This document shows, piece by piece, positions 24,018 to 32,153 of a stretch of 64,000 bases of DNA. This DNA is from Variovorax paradoxus. GTDB taxonomy: Bacteria > Pseudomonadota > Gammaproteobacteria > Burkholderiales > Burkholderiaceae_C. The translations under genes and the position numbers were made by a program. Where the stretch lies: positions 2,976,001 to 3,040,000 of the forward strand of contig NZ_CP046622.1 in the NCBI RefSeq assembly GCF_009755665.1, in the 5' to 3' direction. The notes beneath the pieces were generated by a model. It made no database searches, was not told where the DNA came from, and saw nothing but the letters and a program-made list of their open reading frames with translations. How positions within the stretch are numbered: position 1 is the first letter of the stretch; each line of letters opens with the position of its first letter.

Positions 24018-24859
24018 GCGATGGCCTCCTGCGTCGTGGCGTGCTCGAGCTCGGCGGCGGCCTGCTCGCGCTCGGCCATCAATTCTTCGAAGGCCGGCAC
24101 ATTGCCGTCGCGTTCGATCAGCGTGGGCCGGGCACCCGCCCGTTCGACAAAGCGGCGATACAGCTGCCAGACTTCCGGCGCAATGGGCGCGTCGTGCGAA
24201 TCGATCAGCAGCGAATCGCCCAGGTTCGGGTCGGCAGCATGGCCCGCAAGATGGACTTCGCTGACCAGCGCATGCGGAAAACGGTCGATCCAGTCCGCGG
24301 CTGAAAAACCGAGGTTGCGGGCGGACACATACACGTTGTTGATGTCGAGCAGCAGCTTGCAGCCGGTGCGCTGCGCAAGCTCGCGAAGAAAATCGATCTC
24401 GTTCCACTCGTGCCCATCGATGCGCAGGTAGTGGGACGGGTTCTCGATGGCGATGGCGGTGCCCAGCGCGTCCTGGGTGCGCGCAATACTGGCCGCAATG
24501 CGGTGCAGCGCGGCGGTGCTGCGCGGAAACGGCAGCAGATCCGGAAAGTACTGGCCGTTCCATGCGGACCACGCCAGATGTTCGGAAACCAACGCCGGCT
24601 GAATGCGCCGGACCAGCGCTGCCAGCCGCTGAAGATGCGCGGCGTCGGGCTCCGCATCGCCCGCCAGCGAAAGCGAGACGCCATGCAGCGACACCGGATG
24701 GCGGGAGCGAATCGCTTCCAGCCAGCCGAACCGCGGGCCGCCCGCCACCATGTAGTTCTCGGGGTGCACCTCGAACCACAGGCCCTCGCTGCGTGCGTCG
24801 AGCGCAGGCACGTAGTGCTCCGGCTTGAGCCCGACGCCGGCCGTGAGGGTTTCTGGCAT
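24014..24859 (-). CDS. bufB: DUF692 / MNIO (multinuclear non-heme iron oxidative) enzyme
   Basis: A 281-residue TIM-barrel enzyme of the DUF692 family. It carries the family's metal-ligand regions: [21 protein letters not shown] (His59), [45 protein letters not shown] and [13 protein letters not shown] enzymes use two or three irons to oxidise cysteine residues of RiPP precursors; in bufferins this yields thiooxazole-type copper ligands. The gene starts 15 bp after the DUF2282 precursor gene, its expected substrate. The start at 24859 matches the usual N-terminus (GVGLKPEHY). Confidence 0.93.
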   Translation of the reverse strand: MPETLTAGVGLKPEHYVPALDARSEGLWFEVHPENYMVAGGPRFGWLEAIRSRHPVSLHGVSLSLAGDAEPDAAHLQRLAALVRRIQPALVSEHLAWSAWNGQYFPDLLPFPRSTAALHRIAASIARTQDALGTAIAIENPSHYLRIDGHEWNEIDFLRELAQRTGCKLLLDINNVYVSARNLGFSAADWIDRFPHALVSEVHLAGHAADPNLGDSLLIDSHDAPIAPEVWQLYRRFVERAGARPTLIERDGNVPAFEELMAEREQAAAELEHATTQEAIA

Positions 24860-24874
24860 GGCGGCGCGCGCCGG

Positions 24875-25162
24875 TCAGGACTTGATGGGAGCCAGCGAAC
24901 CCATGCCCTTGGGCGTCTTGATCGTGGCGCACGTGCCGGCCGGCACGTTCTTCCAGGCGTTGCCCTGGTAATCCATCTTCGAGGTGCCGGCGCAGGTGGT
25001 GCCGGGGCCGGCGGCGCAGTCGTTCTTGCCTGCCATCGAAACGCCGTAGCATTTCTCCATCGTGACCATTTTGTCGGCCATGGGTTTGTCTTGCGCGATG
25101 GCGGAACCGGCGGCAAGGGCGCCCAGTGCAAGGGCGGTAATGGCGAGGGGACGGTTGATCAT
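24875..25162 (-). CDS. bufA1: Bufferin precursor peptide (DUF2282), copper-binding RiPP
   Basis: A 95-residue exported precursor. The Sec signal peptide occupies residues 1-23 (cleavage after AIA) and is unusually retained for a RiPP. The core has four cysteines at positions 38, 49, 57 and 78 in the DUF2282 arrangement (EKCYGV, GKNDC, TTCAG, GTCATI). GGAG lies 8 nt before the ATG at 25162. As the first gene of a DUF2282-DUF692-DUF2063-DoxX operon it is the bufferin-1 type described in Caulobacter, which sequesters copper in the periplasm. Copper binding here is inferred from family and context. Confidence 0.92.
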   Translation of the reverse strand: MINRPLAITALALGALAAGSAIAQDKPMADKMVTMEKCYGVSMAGKNDCAAGPGTTCAGTSKMDYQGNAWKNVPAGTCATIKTPKGMGSLAPIKS

Positions 25163-25224
25163 GGATGAGCTCCGAAGATGGTTGAACAGTTGCAACCGCG
25201 CCGGAATGCGCGGTTATTTGCTAG

Positions 25225-25250
25225 TTCGCCACTTCGGAAGCCGGGGTTAC
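25225..25250 (-). promoter_or_regulatory. ECF-sigma-type promoter of the bufferin operon (GTAACC-N16-CGAA)
   Basis: On the minus strand, GTAACC (25250-25245) is followed after exactly 16 bp by CGAA (25228-25225), about 62 nt upstream of the bufA1 ATG. AAC-type -35 and CG-rich -10 elements are typical of extracytoplasmic-function sigma factors. As I recall, the same motif was reported for Caulobacter SigF, which controls bufferin-type operons. No sigma or anti-sigma gene is in this window. Confidence 0.65.
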
Positions 25251-25294
25251 AGCGCTCCTCTCGATCGGCAAAAAAATTTTTGCGTACAGAAAGC

Positions 25295-26077
25295 TCAGGC
25301 GTCGAACCAGTCGCGCGCCGACCGCCCCTGGTCGGGCCCGAGCATCGAGAAACCACCATCGACGGGAATGTCTGCACCGGTCACGAAGCGCGCGGCATCC
25401 GAGCACAGAAACAGCACCACTTGCGCGACGTCGTCCGGGTCCCCCGCCCGGCCCAGCGGATGCAATGGCGCCGCCATGCGGTCGGCATGCGCACGGTCGC
25501 CGCCTGCCATGCGGCTCAATGCATCGGACCAGGTCCACCCGGGCGACACCGAATTCACGCGCACGCCGCGCGGCGCCAGCGTGGCGGCCTGGTTTCGCGT
25601 GAGCTGAAGGATGGCGGCCTTGGCCGCGGGATAGAGCGCACGGTTCGCTGTGCCGAACTTGCCGCCCACGCTGCCCATGTTGACGATGGCGCCGCGCTGC
25701 GCGGCCAGCGCATCAGCGGCCTTTTGCACCAGCACCGCGCCAGACACGAGGTTGACGTCTAGCGCGCGCAGCCATTCGCCGCGCGTGGCGGCCATGCCGC
25801 TGTCGCCGTAGACCACCGCGTTGTTGATGAGAAAGTCGATACGGCCTTCGGTGGCGAGCACGTCCGCCAGCAGCGCGTCGAGCGCCGCGTCGGATGCGAT
25901 GTCGCAAGCCACGAAGCGGCAGCCGCTACCCAGATCGGCCTGCAGTGCCTGGCCGCGCTCGGCATCGATATCTACAGCCAGCACCTGCGCGCCGGCTTGC
26001 GCAAAGGCACGAACGATGGCGCTGCCGAGCATGGCGGCCGCGCCGGTGACGATGGCAACCTTGCCTTGCAGACTCAT
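25295..26077 (-). CDS. Short-chain dehydrogenase/reductase (SDR)
   Basis: A 260-residue classical SDR. The cofactor loop is TGAAAMLG (11-18), with Asp36 after beta-2 suggesting NAD(H) preference. The active site shows Ser136, Tyr149 and Lys153 (YxxxK), and NNAV near 85-88. It is the last gene of the dioxygenase operon, 26 bp after the cysteine-hydrolase homologue. Its likely task is to oxidise the cis-dihydrodiol or alcohol formed by the Rieske enzyme; that is inferred from position, not from a substrate motif. The start at 26077 matches the family N-terminus. Confidence 0.9.
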   Translation of the reverse strand: MSLQGKVAIVTGAAAMLGSAIVRAFAQAGAQVLAVDIDAERGQALQADLGSGCRFVACDIASDAALDALLADVLATEGRIDFLINNAVVYGDSGMAATRGEWLRALDVNLVSGAVLVQKAADALAAQRGAIVNMGSVGGKFGTANRALYPAAKAAILQLTRNQAATLAPRGVRVNSVSPGWTWSDALSRMAGGDRAHADRMAAPLHPLGRAGDPDDVAQVVLFLCSDAARFVTGADIPVDGGFSMLGPDQGRSARDWFDA

Positions 26078-26103
26078 GGCGTGCCTTTCGGTTCTTTCAT
26101 GTT

Positions 26104-26706
26104 CTACGGTGTTGCATTGTTCTTCATGCGTGCAATCGCTTCATCGACGAGCATCACGTCCGCGAGCATGCCCAGTGTTTCCAGGCTGGCCGCGTGCAGG
26201 TGCGGCTGCGCGGTGCTGCATGCGTCGGCCACCACCGCCACGTCGTAGCCCAGGTCGCTGGCGTGGCGCGCACCGTGCTCGACCACGTGGTTCGTCGCAA
26301 TGCCCGCCACGTACAGCCGCGTGGCACCGGTGCGGCGCACCGCCTCTTCGAGCCCGCTGGCCCAGAACGGATTGTTGCGCTTGTGGGTGACGACCGCCTC
26401 GCCGGGCAGCGGCGCCAGTTCGGCGTAGAACTCCGCTCCCCATTGCCCGTCGAGCACGGCGCCGGTTTCGGCAACGCGGCGGAACAGCATGCTGTTGCGA
26501 AGGCAGTCCGCATACCCGGGCGCGAAGGCGATGCGGACGAAGATGACCGGCACGCCGCTCGCACGTGCGCCGGCAATCAGCCGCGCGGCAGCCGCGATCA
26601 GGCGTGGCCGCGCGGGGTCGTCGGCGGCCACGCCCACGCGCACCTTGCCGTCCGCGTGGAGCACGTCGTTCTGGTAGTGCATGGCCAGCAGCGCGGCTTG
26701 GGTCAC
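26104..26706 (-). CDS. Isochorismatase/cysteine-hydrolase family protein lacking the nucleophilic Cys
   Basis: A 200-residue protein of the isochorismatase-like fold. Asp14 (MHYQND) and Lys109 (VVTHKRNNPF) of the usual Asp-Lys-Cys triad are present. The third position, normally ATDxCV, reads ATNHVV, so the cysteine is replaced by valine (residue 141). That resembles the cysteine-less isochorismatase branch rather than amidases. GTG at 26706 overlaps the stop of the beta-subunit gene as GTGA, which favours this start over the ATG eight codons in. The role in the operon (amide, carbamate or vinyl-ether cleavage) is unknown. Confidence 0.82.
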   Translation of the reverse strand: MTQAALLAMHYQNDVLHADGKVRVGVAADDPARPRLIAAAARLIAGARASGVPVIFVRIAFAPGYADCLRNSMLFRRVAETGAVLDGQWGAEFYAELAPLPGEAVVTHKRNNPFWASGLEEAVRRTGATRLYVAGIATNHVVEHGARHASDLGYDVAVVADACSTAQPHLHAASLETLGMLADVMLVDEAIARMKNNATP

Positions 26707-27188
26707 ATGAACACCTGCAAGGCTTCGTGCGGCGCGTCGCAATTGACGAGCTCTACGCGCTTCATCTCCATGCGCCACTCGTTGCCTTCGCGGCGCAGGG
26801 TATGCAGCACGCTGCCGGCGAACGCGCGCTGCTCGGTCTTGCGCCATTCGAGCAGGTGGAAGGTCGAGCGCACCACGCAGCCGGCTTCGGTGCGCGACTC
26901 GAGCGAGATGTTGCCCAGCACGTGCACGGTGCGAGTCGGCGGCTGCTGCGAGTAGGCACGGGCCTGCTCGAGCCGCCGCGCACGCATCGAGCGCAGCAAG
27001 GCGTCTTCGCAGAACAGCGAGGCGTGGTTGAGGTGGTCGGTCTGGCCGTGGACCAGCGGCACCCAGTACAGCCCGTCGGGCGTGAACAGCCGCAGCCATT
27101 CATCCCACCGGTGCTCGTCGAGCAGGCGTGCCTCGTGAAACAGGAACTGCGTGATGTCCTGCTGCTCTTGCCAGTCGTTGAAGTTCAT
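26703..27188 (-). CDS. Aromatic-ring-hydroxylating dioxygenase, beta subunit
   Basis: A 161-residue SnoaL/NTF2-fold subunit that gives structural support to the catalytic alpha subunit. Family cues are FLFHEARLLDEHRWDEWLRLF near the N-terminus, YWVPLV, and NEWRMEMKRVELVNCD near the C-terminus. The start (27188) overlaps the alpha-subunit stop by 4 bp (ATGA), so alpha and beta are produced in step. Confidence 0.93.
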   Translation of the reverse strand: MNFNDWQEQQDITQFLFHEARLLDEHRWDEWLRLFTPDGLYWVPLVHGQTDHLNHASLFCEDALLRSMRARRLEQARAYSQQPPTRTVHVLGNISLESRTEAGCVVRSTFHLLEWRKTEQRAFAGSVLHTLRREGNEWRMEMKRVELVNCDAPHEALQVFM

Positions 27189-28489
27189 TCGGCGCCTCCG
27201 GTCCGCACACCCATGTACGAGGCCCAGGCGCCGAACATGTTGCGCGCCGGCATTTCGCTGTTGCCGTTGGAAGAGCGGCCGCCCGGCAAGGGCTGCTCGC
27301 GCCCCATGCCGCGGTGCATGCTAACCCAGTCGCCGCCGTCGGAAGCCAGGCCTTCCTGCACGCGGTTGTAGGCTTCGAGGTCGTCGGGCATCACGTTCGA
27401 CGAGGGCGAATTGACGATGTTGGTGTACTTGAGCGTGCGCTGGAATGTGGCCTCGGGTGCGCCCTTCAATCGAAAGCTGAATATTTCGACCAGCGTGCGA
27501 TCGACCGAGAGTGGCCGTATCACCCGGATCTGCTGGAATGAGGTGTGCGGCGAGCAGCTTGGGTACACGATGGTGTTGTGCCGGTTCACCCGCAAAATCT
27601 GGTCGGCGCGCGCCTCGCCCTGCTTTGCCTGAAGCGCCGCCACGTAGGCCAGGCTCACCGGATCGGTGGGTGGCACGAAGATGCCTTCCATGAAGCCGTG
27701 GCCGTGGTCGTAGCCCTTGAGTTCGAGCTTTTCCCAGAACTCCAGCGGCTCTCCGTTGCCGTCGACGATCACGACCTCGAAGGGCTTGGGCGTGCCGGCC
27801 GGCATCGACTCGAATTCTTCCTTGGCCGCGCGCCACGACGATTCATGCGTGGCCACCGCATGAATGGTGTCGTGCAGGTTCTCGAAGAAGATCTTCCAAT
27901 TGTTGCGCTGTATCACGCGCTGCACGCCGCCGGCCACTTCCACTTCGCCGTCCGGCGCGCGGTCGCAGAAGTTGTCGAGCGAGGTGGCCACGCCGCCCAG
28001 AAACTCGACGAGCTCGGGGCCCTCTTCAGCCAGGCTCGCGAACACGAAGCCGCGGTGGCTGGCCACGCGCGCCACCTTTCGCACCGAGTGCTGTTGCGCC
28101 TTCAGGTCGAGCGCGGTGTCTTCGTAGCCGCTGCGCAGCGGCACCGAGAGCAGGCTGCCGTCGCACTTGAAGGTCCAGCCGTGATAAAGGCAGCGCAAGA
28201 ACTTGCCGGCACTGCCGCTGCCGTCCGGAACGATCTTGGCGCCCTTGTGCGGGCAGCGGTTGTAGAGCACGTTCACCTTGCCGTCGGTGTGGCGCACCAT
28301 CACCACGGGTTCGCGGCCGAGCCGCGTGGTGAAGTAGTCGCCGACGTTCGGCACCTGGCTCTCGTGGCCAACGTAGATCCAGGCCTGGCCGAAGATGCGG
28401 TCCATCTCGAGCTCGAAGATCGCGGGGTCTGTGTACACGCGCTTGTGCACGCGGTCAGGCTGCACGAGTGCCTGCAGGTCGATGGTCAT
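27185..28489 (-). CDS. Rieske aromatic-ring-hydroxylating dioxygenase, alpha subunit
   Basis: A 434-residue catalytic subunit. The Rieske [2Fe-2S] ligands are Cys79/His81 and Cys100/His103 (CPHKG...CLYHGW). The mononuclear iron site follows the D-x2-H-x4-H pattern with Asp207, His210 and His215 (ENLHDTIHAVATH); the distal Asp is expected near residue 370. This enzyme adds O2 to an aromatic ring, fed with electrons by the reductase encoded next to it. The substrate cannot be read from the sequence. It starts 27 bp after the reductase gene. Confidence 0.94.
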   Translation of the reverse strand: MTIDLQALVQPDRVHKRVYTDPAIFELEMDRIFGQAWIYVGHESQVPNVGDYFTTRLGREPVVMVRHTDGKVNVLYNRCPHKGAKIVPDGSGSAGKFLRCLYHGWTFKCDGSLLSVPLRSGYEDTALDLKAQQHSVRKVARVASHRGFVFASLAEEGPELVEFLGGVATSLDNFCDRAPDGEVEVAGGVQRVIQRNNWKIFFENLHDTIHAVATHESSWRAAKEEFESMPAGTPKPFEVVIVDGNGEPLEFWEKLELKGYDHGHGFMEGIFVPPTDPVSLAYVAALQAKQGEARADQILRVNRHNTIVYPSCSPHTSFQQIRVIRPLSVDRTLVEIFSFRLKGAPEATFQRTLKYTNIVNSPSSNVMPDDLEAYNRVQEGLASDGGDWVSMHRGMGREQPLPGGRSSNGNSEMPARNMFGAWASYMGVRTGGAE

Positions 28490-28516
28490 GGGAATGGGTC
28501 TCCTGAAATGTGGTGG

Positions 28517-29485
28517 TCAGATGTCGAGCACCAGGTGCGGCGTCTTCGCGCGGGACACGCAGGTGCAGATGGTCCGGCCCTCGGCTTTTTCCCGGGCGCT
28601 CAGGTTGTGGTCGCGGTGGTCGGGAACGCCCTCTTCCACTGCAACGGCGCACACGCCGCAATCGCCCTGGCGGCAGTCGTACAAAGGGTCCAGCCCCGCA
28701 GAGATCAGCACGTCGAGCAGGCTCTGGTGGGCGGACACGGTCAGCGTCTTGCCCGAGCGCAGCGTGCACACTTCGAAAGGCGCGTCGCCCTCTTGCTCCA
28801 GCGCACCGGCAAAGAGTTCGCAGTGCACTTGGTCGCCGGGCCAGCCAAGGTCTCGGGCCAGGTTGACCGCGGCCTGCACCATGCCCTTGGGTCCGCACAC
28901 ATGAAGGTGGCGCCCCGGCTGCGGAGCCGAAAGCGCAGCGCGCAGGTCGAGGACGCGGGCCGGATCGCCGCCGTCATGAACGACGGTGGCGCCCAGCGCG
29001 CGCGCTTCGTCCAGATACGCGGTGTGCACCGCGCTGCGGCTGGCATAGAAGAAATCGAATGCGCGTCCTTCGGCCGCCAGCGCCCGGGCCATGCACAGCA
29101 GCGGCGTGATGCCGATGCCGCCGGCAATCAGGAGCGGCGGCACGCTGCCTGTATGCAGCGCGAAATCGTTGCGCGGCGGCTGCGCCGTCAGCACGGCGCC
29201 CGGCTTCAATCCATGCATCCATGCAGAGCCACCCGAGCCTTGCGGCTCATGCAGCACCGCAACTTCGTAGCAGCAGCCCTCCGCGTGCGGCGCCACCAGC
29301 GAGTAGGCGCGCTGGCCGACGCGGCCGTTGGGCTGGACGACTTGCAGGCCCAGATGAGCGCCGGGCGTGTACGGCGGCAAGGCACCGCCGTGCGCGCTCC
29401 GCAGCACGAAGGCCTTGATTGCGGGCGTGAGCGGCCTCACCGCTTCCACCACCAGTTCGAGCATCTCCGAGTCGCCCGCCATCAT
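28517..29485 (-). CDS. PDR/VanB-type oxygenase reductase (FMN, NAD, C-terminal [2Fe-2S])
   Basis: A 322-residue electron-transfer protein with domains in the order FMN (1-110; RAYSLV near 59-64), NAD (118-225; AGGIGITPLL, CGPKGM) and plant-type ferredoxin (237-322). The cluster cysteines are 271, 276, 279 and about 309 (YDCRQGDCGVC...CTCVS). This order is typical of VanB and phthalate dioxygenase reductase, which usually serve alpha-only oxygenases, whereas here the partner is an alpha/beta enzyme. ATG at 29485 overlaps the upstream stop as ATGA. Confidence 0.92.
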   Translation of the reverse strand: MMAGDSEMLELVVEAVRPLTPAIKAFVLRSAHGGALPPYTPGAHLGLQVVQPNGRVGQRAYSLVAPHAEGCCYEVAVLHEPQGSGGSAWMHGLKPGAVLTAQPPRNDFALHTGSVPPLLIAGGIGITPLLCMARALAAEGRAFDFFYASRSAVHTAYLDEARALGATVVHDGGDPARVLDLRAALSAPQPGRHLHVCGPKGMVQAAVNLARDLGWPGDQVHCELFAGALEQEGDAPFEVCTLRSGKTLTVSAHQSLLDVLISAGLDPLYDCRQGDCGVCAVAVEEGVPDHRDHNLSAREKAEGRTICTCVSRAKTPHLVLDI

Positions 29486-30741
29486 CCGAGTGGCAGGGCC
29501 GGATCGGCGATGGTCAGGCTGGTCGACTTTTGCCAGCGCGGCATCAGCGTGTTCGAAGGCAGATGCTCGTCCACCAGCTTGCGCGCCGTCTCCACGCCGG
29601 CTACCGGCAGGCCCTTTGCATCGAGCAGGCCAATTTGCACCAGCACGCTGGCCTGGTCCCAATAGATGTGCTCGTGATAGAGCTTGTCGCCGCGAAACTT
29701 GACGATGGCCACGAGCGGGATTTCAACCGCCTTGCCGGTAGGCGCAATGCCCGGCAGCATCCAGTCGATTTCCACCGTGTGGGTGAAGCAGAAGAGCATC
29801 TCGTCGACGATCTGCGTGGCGCCCACGGTGCGCGAGATGGGGGTAAGCCGCGTATCCGGCGGCGTGGTGGGAATGAAGTGGTGCTTGTAGAAGCGCGAGA
29901 GCTCCTTGGCCCCTACCCCGCCTGTCATGGTGGGAATGTGGTTCACATAAGGCTCGCTCACCATCGTGCCCATGGTGGCGACCACGTCGCGCGTCGCGAA
30001 TTCGTATTCGCAGTGTTTGTCCCAGAGCGCAGACAGGTCGTAGACGGGGCCGATGGCGTCCTTGAACAGCGCCATGGAGCGCTGGTGGGCCATGAGCGTG
30101 GAGGGCTTGTCGAAATGATCGCCACCGGTGCGCGCGAATGCGTGGTCCACGCCGGGGTACACATACATCTGCGCGCCGGGCTTGCCTGCAAAGGCCTCGA
30201 GCACCTGGTTGCGCGCTTCGGCCGGGCAGAACTTGTCGAGCTCCGCGAAGTGCAGCGCAATCGGGCATTCGATTTTCGGCAGCACCTCCAGGTCGGCCTC
30301 GATGCCGACGCCGTAGTAGCCCACCGCCGCATCCACGCCCGAATGCGCAGCCGCAAGATACGCGAGCTTTCCGCCGAGGCAAAAGCCCAGGGCGCCCACC
30401 TTGCCGGTGCATGCCGGGTGCGCGCGCAGCGCCTTCACGCTGGCCGTGATGTCCGAGACACCGGCCGCCACATCGAACTTCTGGAAGAAGCCGAAGGCGC
30501 GCTGCCAGTCTTCGGGCGAATAGCCCAGCTCGACATTCGGCTCCATGCGCCAGAACAGGTCGGGCGCAAGCACCACGTAGCCCTCTTCGGCATAGAGGTC
30601 GGCCACTTCGCGCACGTAGTCGTTGATGCCGAAGATCTCCTGGCACAGCACGATGCCGGGGCCTTGCCCCGAGGGCGGCAATGCAAGGTAGCCGCGAAAG
30701 GCCTGGCCGTCGGCGGCTGCGATGTCGATGTATTGGCTCAT
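29482..30741 (-). CDS. Dienelactone hydrolase fused to a SnoaL-like domain
   Basis: A 419-residue two-domain protein. Residues 1-235 form a dienelactone hydrolase with Cys121 (GFCLGGK), Asp169 (AELDKF) and His200 (GVDHAF). Residues ~240-405 form a second domain with NTF2/SnoaL character (FYKHHFIP, FTHTVEIDWMLPG, HEHIYWDQASVLVQIGLL). Stand-alone dienelactone hydrolases are ~235 residues, so the C-terminal half is an added module. It is the first gene of the dioxygenase operon and may open a lactone or ester made downstream. No ring-cleavage dioxygenase is present nearby. The ATG at 30741 starts the family N-terminus. Confidence 0.9.
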   Translation of the reverse strand: MSQYIDIAAADGQAFRGYLALPPSGQGPGIVLCQEIFGINDYVREVADLYAEEGYVVLAPDLFWRMEPNVELGYSPEDWQRAFGFFQKFDVAAGVSDITASVKALRAHPACTGKVGALGFCLGGKLAYLAAAHSGVDAAVGYYGVGIEADLEVLPKIECPIALHFAELDKFCPAEARNQVLEAFAGKPGAQMYVYPGVDHAFARTGGDHFDKPSTLMAHQRSMALFKDAIGPVYDLSALWDKHCEYEFATRDVVATMGTMVSEPYVNHIPTMTGGVGAKELSRFYKHHFIPTTPPDTRLTPISRTVGATQIVDEMLFCFTHTVEIDWMLPGIAPTGKAVEIPLVAIVKFRGDKLYHEHIYWDQASVLVQIGLLDAKGLPVAGVETARKLVDEHLPSNTLMPRWQKSTSLTIADPALPLG

Positions 30742-30806
30742 GGGACGAGTCTCCGAAGTGGTGGGGTTCGGCGGACGATTCTGTGGAGCGCCCCGCGTGC
30801 TGTCTG

Positions 30807-30843
30807 TCCACTTCTTGCAGGCGCAGGCCGCGCGAAAAGTGGA
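30807..30843. promoter_or_regulatory. Inverted repeat in the divergent dioxygenase/binding-protein promoter region
   Basis: TCCACTT (30807-30813) and AAGTGGA (30837-30843) are perfect 7-bp arms 23 bp apart, inside the 198-bp spacer between the oppositely transcribed operon and solute-binding protein gene. It could be an operator for the nearby AraC regulator, but no family motif is recognised. Confidence 0.3.
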
Positions 30844-30939
30844 TAGCCCGCCGTTCGCGCGCCGTGGAGACTCGGCCCCCGCGCATACATACCTTTGTTG
30901 CAACCCACGCCATCCGAATCACCCCTGAGGAGATCCTTC

Positions 30940-32139
30940 ATGTCGCAGGCAAGAATCACAACCGCCGTTGCTTTGCTGGCGCTCGCCGTCACGGGCGCAT
31001 TCGCATCGCAAGCACGGGCCCAGGCGCAAACCGTCAAGGTCGGCCTGGCGATGGACCTCTCCGGCCCGTTTGCGGTGGGCGGCGCCGAGGCCAAGGCCGG
31101 CTTCGCGGTGGCAATGAAGCAATTGGGCGGCAAGCTCGGCGGCGTCCCGGTGGAGTTTGTCGAGGCGGACACGGGCGGCAGCCCCGACCTGGCCCGGCAG
31201 GTGGTCGAGCGCATGCTGCTGCGCGACAAGATCGACCTGTTCACCGGCCCCATCGGCTCGACGGTCGCACTCGCCGTGGGCGCGCCGCTCTTCGCGGCCA
31301 AGGTGCCCTATCTCTCGAGCAACACCGGCCCGAGCGACTACTCGGGGGCCAGGTGCAATCCGTATTTCTTCGGCGCGTCCTACCAGAACGACGCATACCA
31401 CGAAGCGGCGGGCAAATTCGCTTCGGACAAGGGTTTCAAGAAGGTCGCGCTCATTGCGCCGAGCTACCCCGGCGGCAAGGATGCGATCACCGGCTTCAAG
31501 CGCAACTTCAAGGGCGCGGTGAGCGATGAGCTCTACACGAAGCTGGGCCAGCTCGACTACTCCGCCGAAATCGCGCAGATCCGCGCGGCCAGGCCCGATG
31601 CGCTCTACTTCTTTCTGCCGGGCGCCATGGGCGTGAGCTTCATCAAGCAGTTTGTCGGCGCGGGCCTGTCGAAAGAGGTGGCGCTGATCTCGACCGCCTT
31701 CTCGGCCGACGAAGACATGATTCCCGCCGTCGGCGAGCCGATGCTCGGGCTCTTCAACACCGCGCATTGGTCATACGACCTCGACAACCCGGCCAACAAG
31801 CGCTTCGTGGCGGATTTCCGGGAGCAGAACAACGGCCGCAACCCGTCGTTCTATGCGGGCCAGGCGTATGACGTGCTCATGGCCATGGACGCGGCGGTGC
31901 GGGACGTGGGCGGCAAGGTGGCCGACCGGCCGGCGCTGCTCAAGGCAATCAAGGCCGCCAGGTACAAGTCGGTGCGGGGCGACTTCAGCTACGGTGCCAA
32001 CAACTTTCCCATTCAGAACTACTACCTGCGCGTGATCGGCAAGGACGCGAGCGGGCGCATTGCCAACAAGGTGATCGGCACGGTGCTGCAGAACTATCAG
32101 GACAGCTCGTCCGCCAAGTGCGCCATGAAGCCGGCCTGA
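30940..32139 (+). CDS. ABC transporter substrate-binding protein, LivK type
   Basis: A 399-residue periplasmic binding protein of the branched-chain amino acid/aromatic acid class. The Sec signal peptide is residues 1-28 or so (ending in ASQARAQA). The mature part begins VKVGLAMDLSGPFA and has the two-lobed type I pattern (NTGPSDYS, PGGKDAITGF, SFYAGQAYDVLMAMDAA). GGAG lies 7 nt before ATG 30940. No permease or ATPase genes are adjacent, so it must use a transporter encoded elsewhere. It is divergent from the dioxygenase operon, so it probably binds the operon's aromatic substrate or a related acid. Confidence 0.92.
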   Translation: MSQARITTAVALLALAVTGAFASQARAQAQTVKVGLAMDLSGPFAVGGAEAKAGFAVAMKQLGGKLGGVPVEFVEADTGGSPDLARQVVERMLLRDKIDLFTGPIGSTVALAVGAPLFAAKVPYLSSNTGPSDYSGARCNPYFFGASYQNDAYHEAAGKFASDKGFKKVALIAPSYPGGKDAITGFKRNFKGAVSDELYTKLGQLDYSAEIAQIRAARPDALYFFLPGAMGVSFIKQFVGAGLSKEVALISTAFSADEDMIPAVGEPMLGLFNTAHWSYDLDNPANKRFVADFREQNNGRNPSFYAGQAYDVLMAMDAAVRDVGGKVADRPALLKAIKAARYKSVRGDFSYGANNFPIQNYYLRVIGKDASGRIANKVIGTVLQNYQDSSSAKCAMKPA

Positions 32140-32153
32140 CGAAGCCGACGGTT

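Noticed and set aside
30940..32139. Complete ABC transporter operon beside the dioxygenase genes
   Set aside because: Only the binding protein is present; no permease or ATPase frame is found on either side.
25295..32139. Variovorax auxin (IAA) degradation iad locus
   Set aside because: That locus, as I know it, has a MarR regulator and a different gene set; here AraC and a lactone-hydrolase fusion are present, so the match is not supported.
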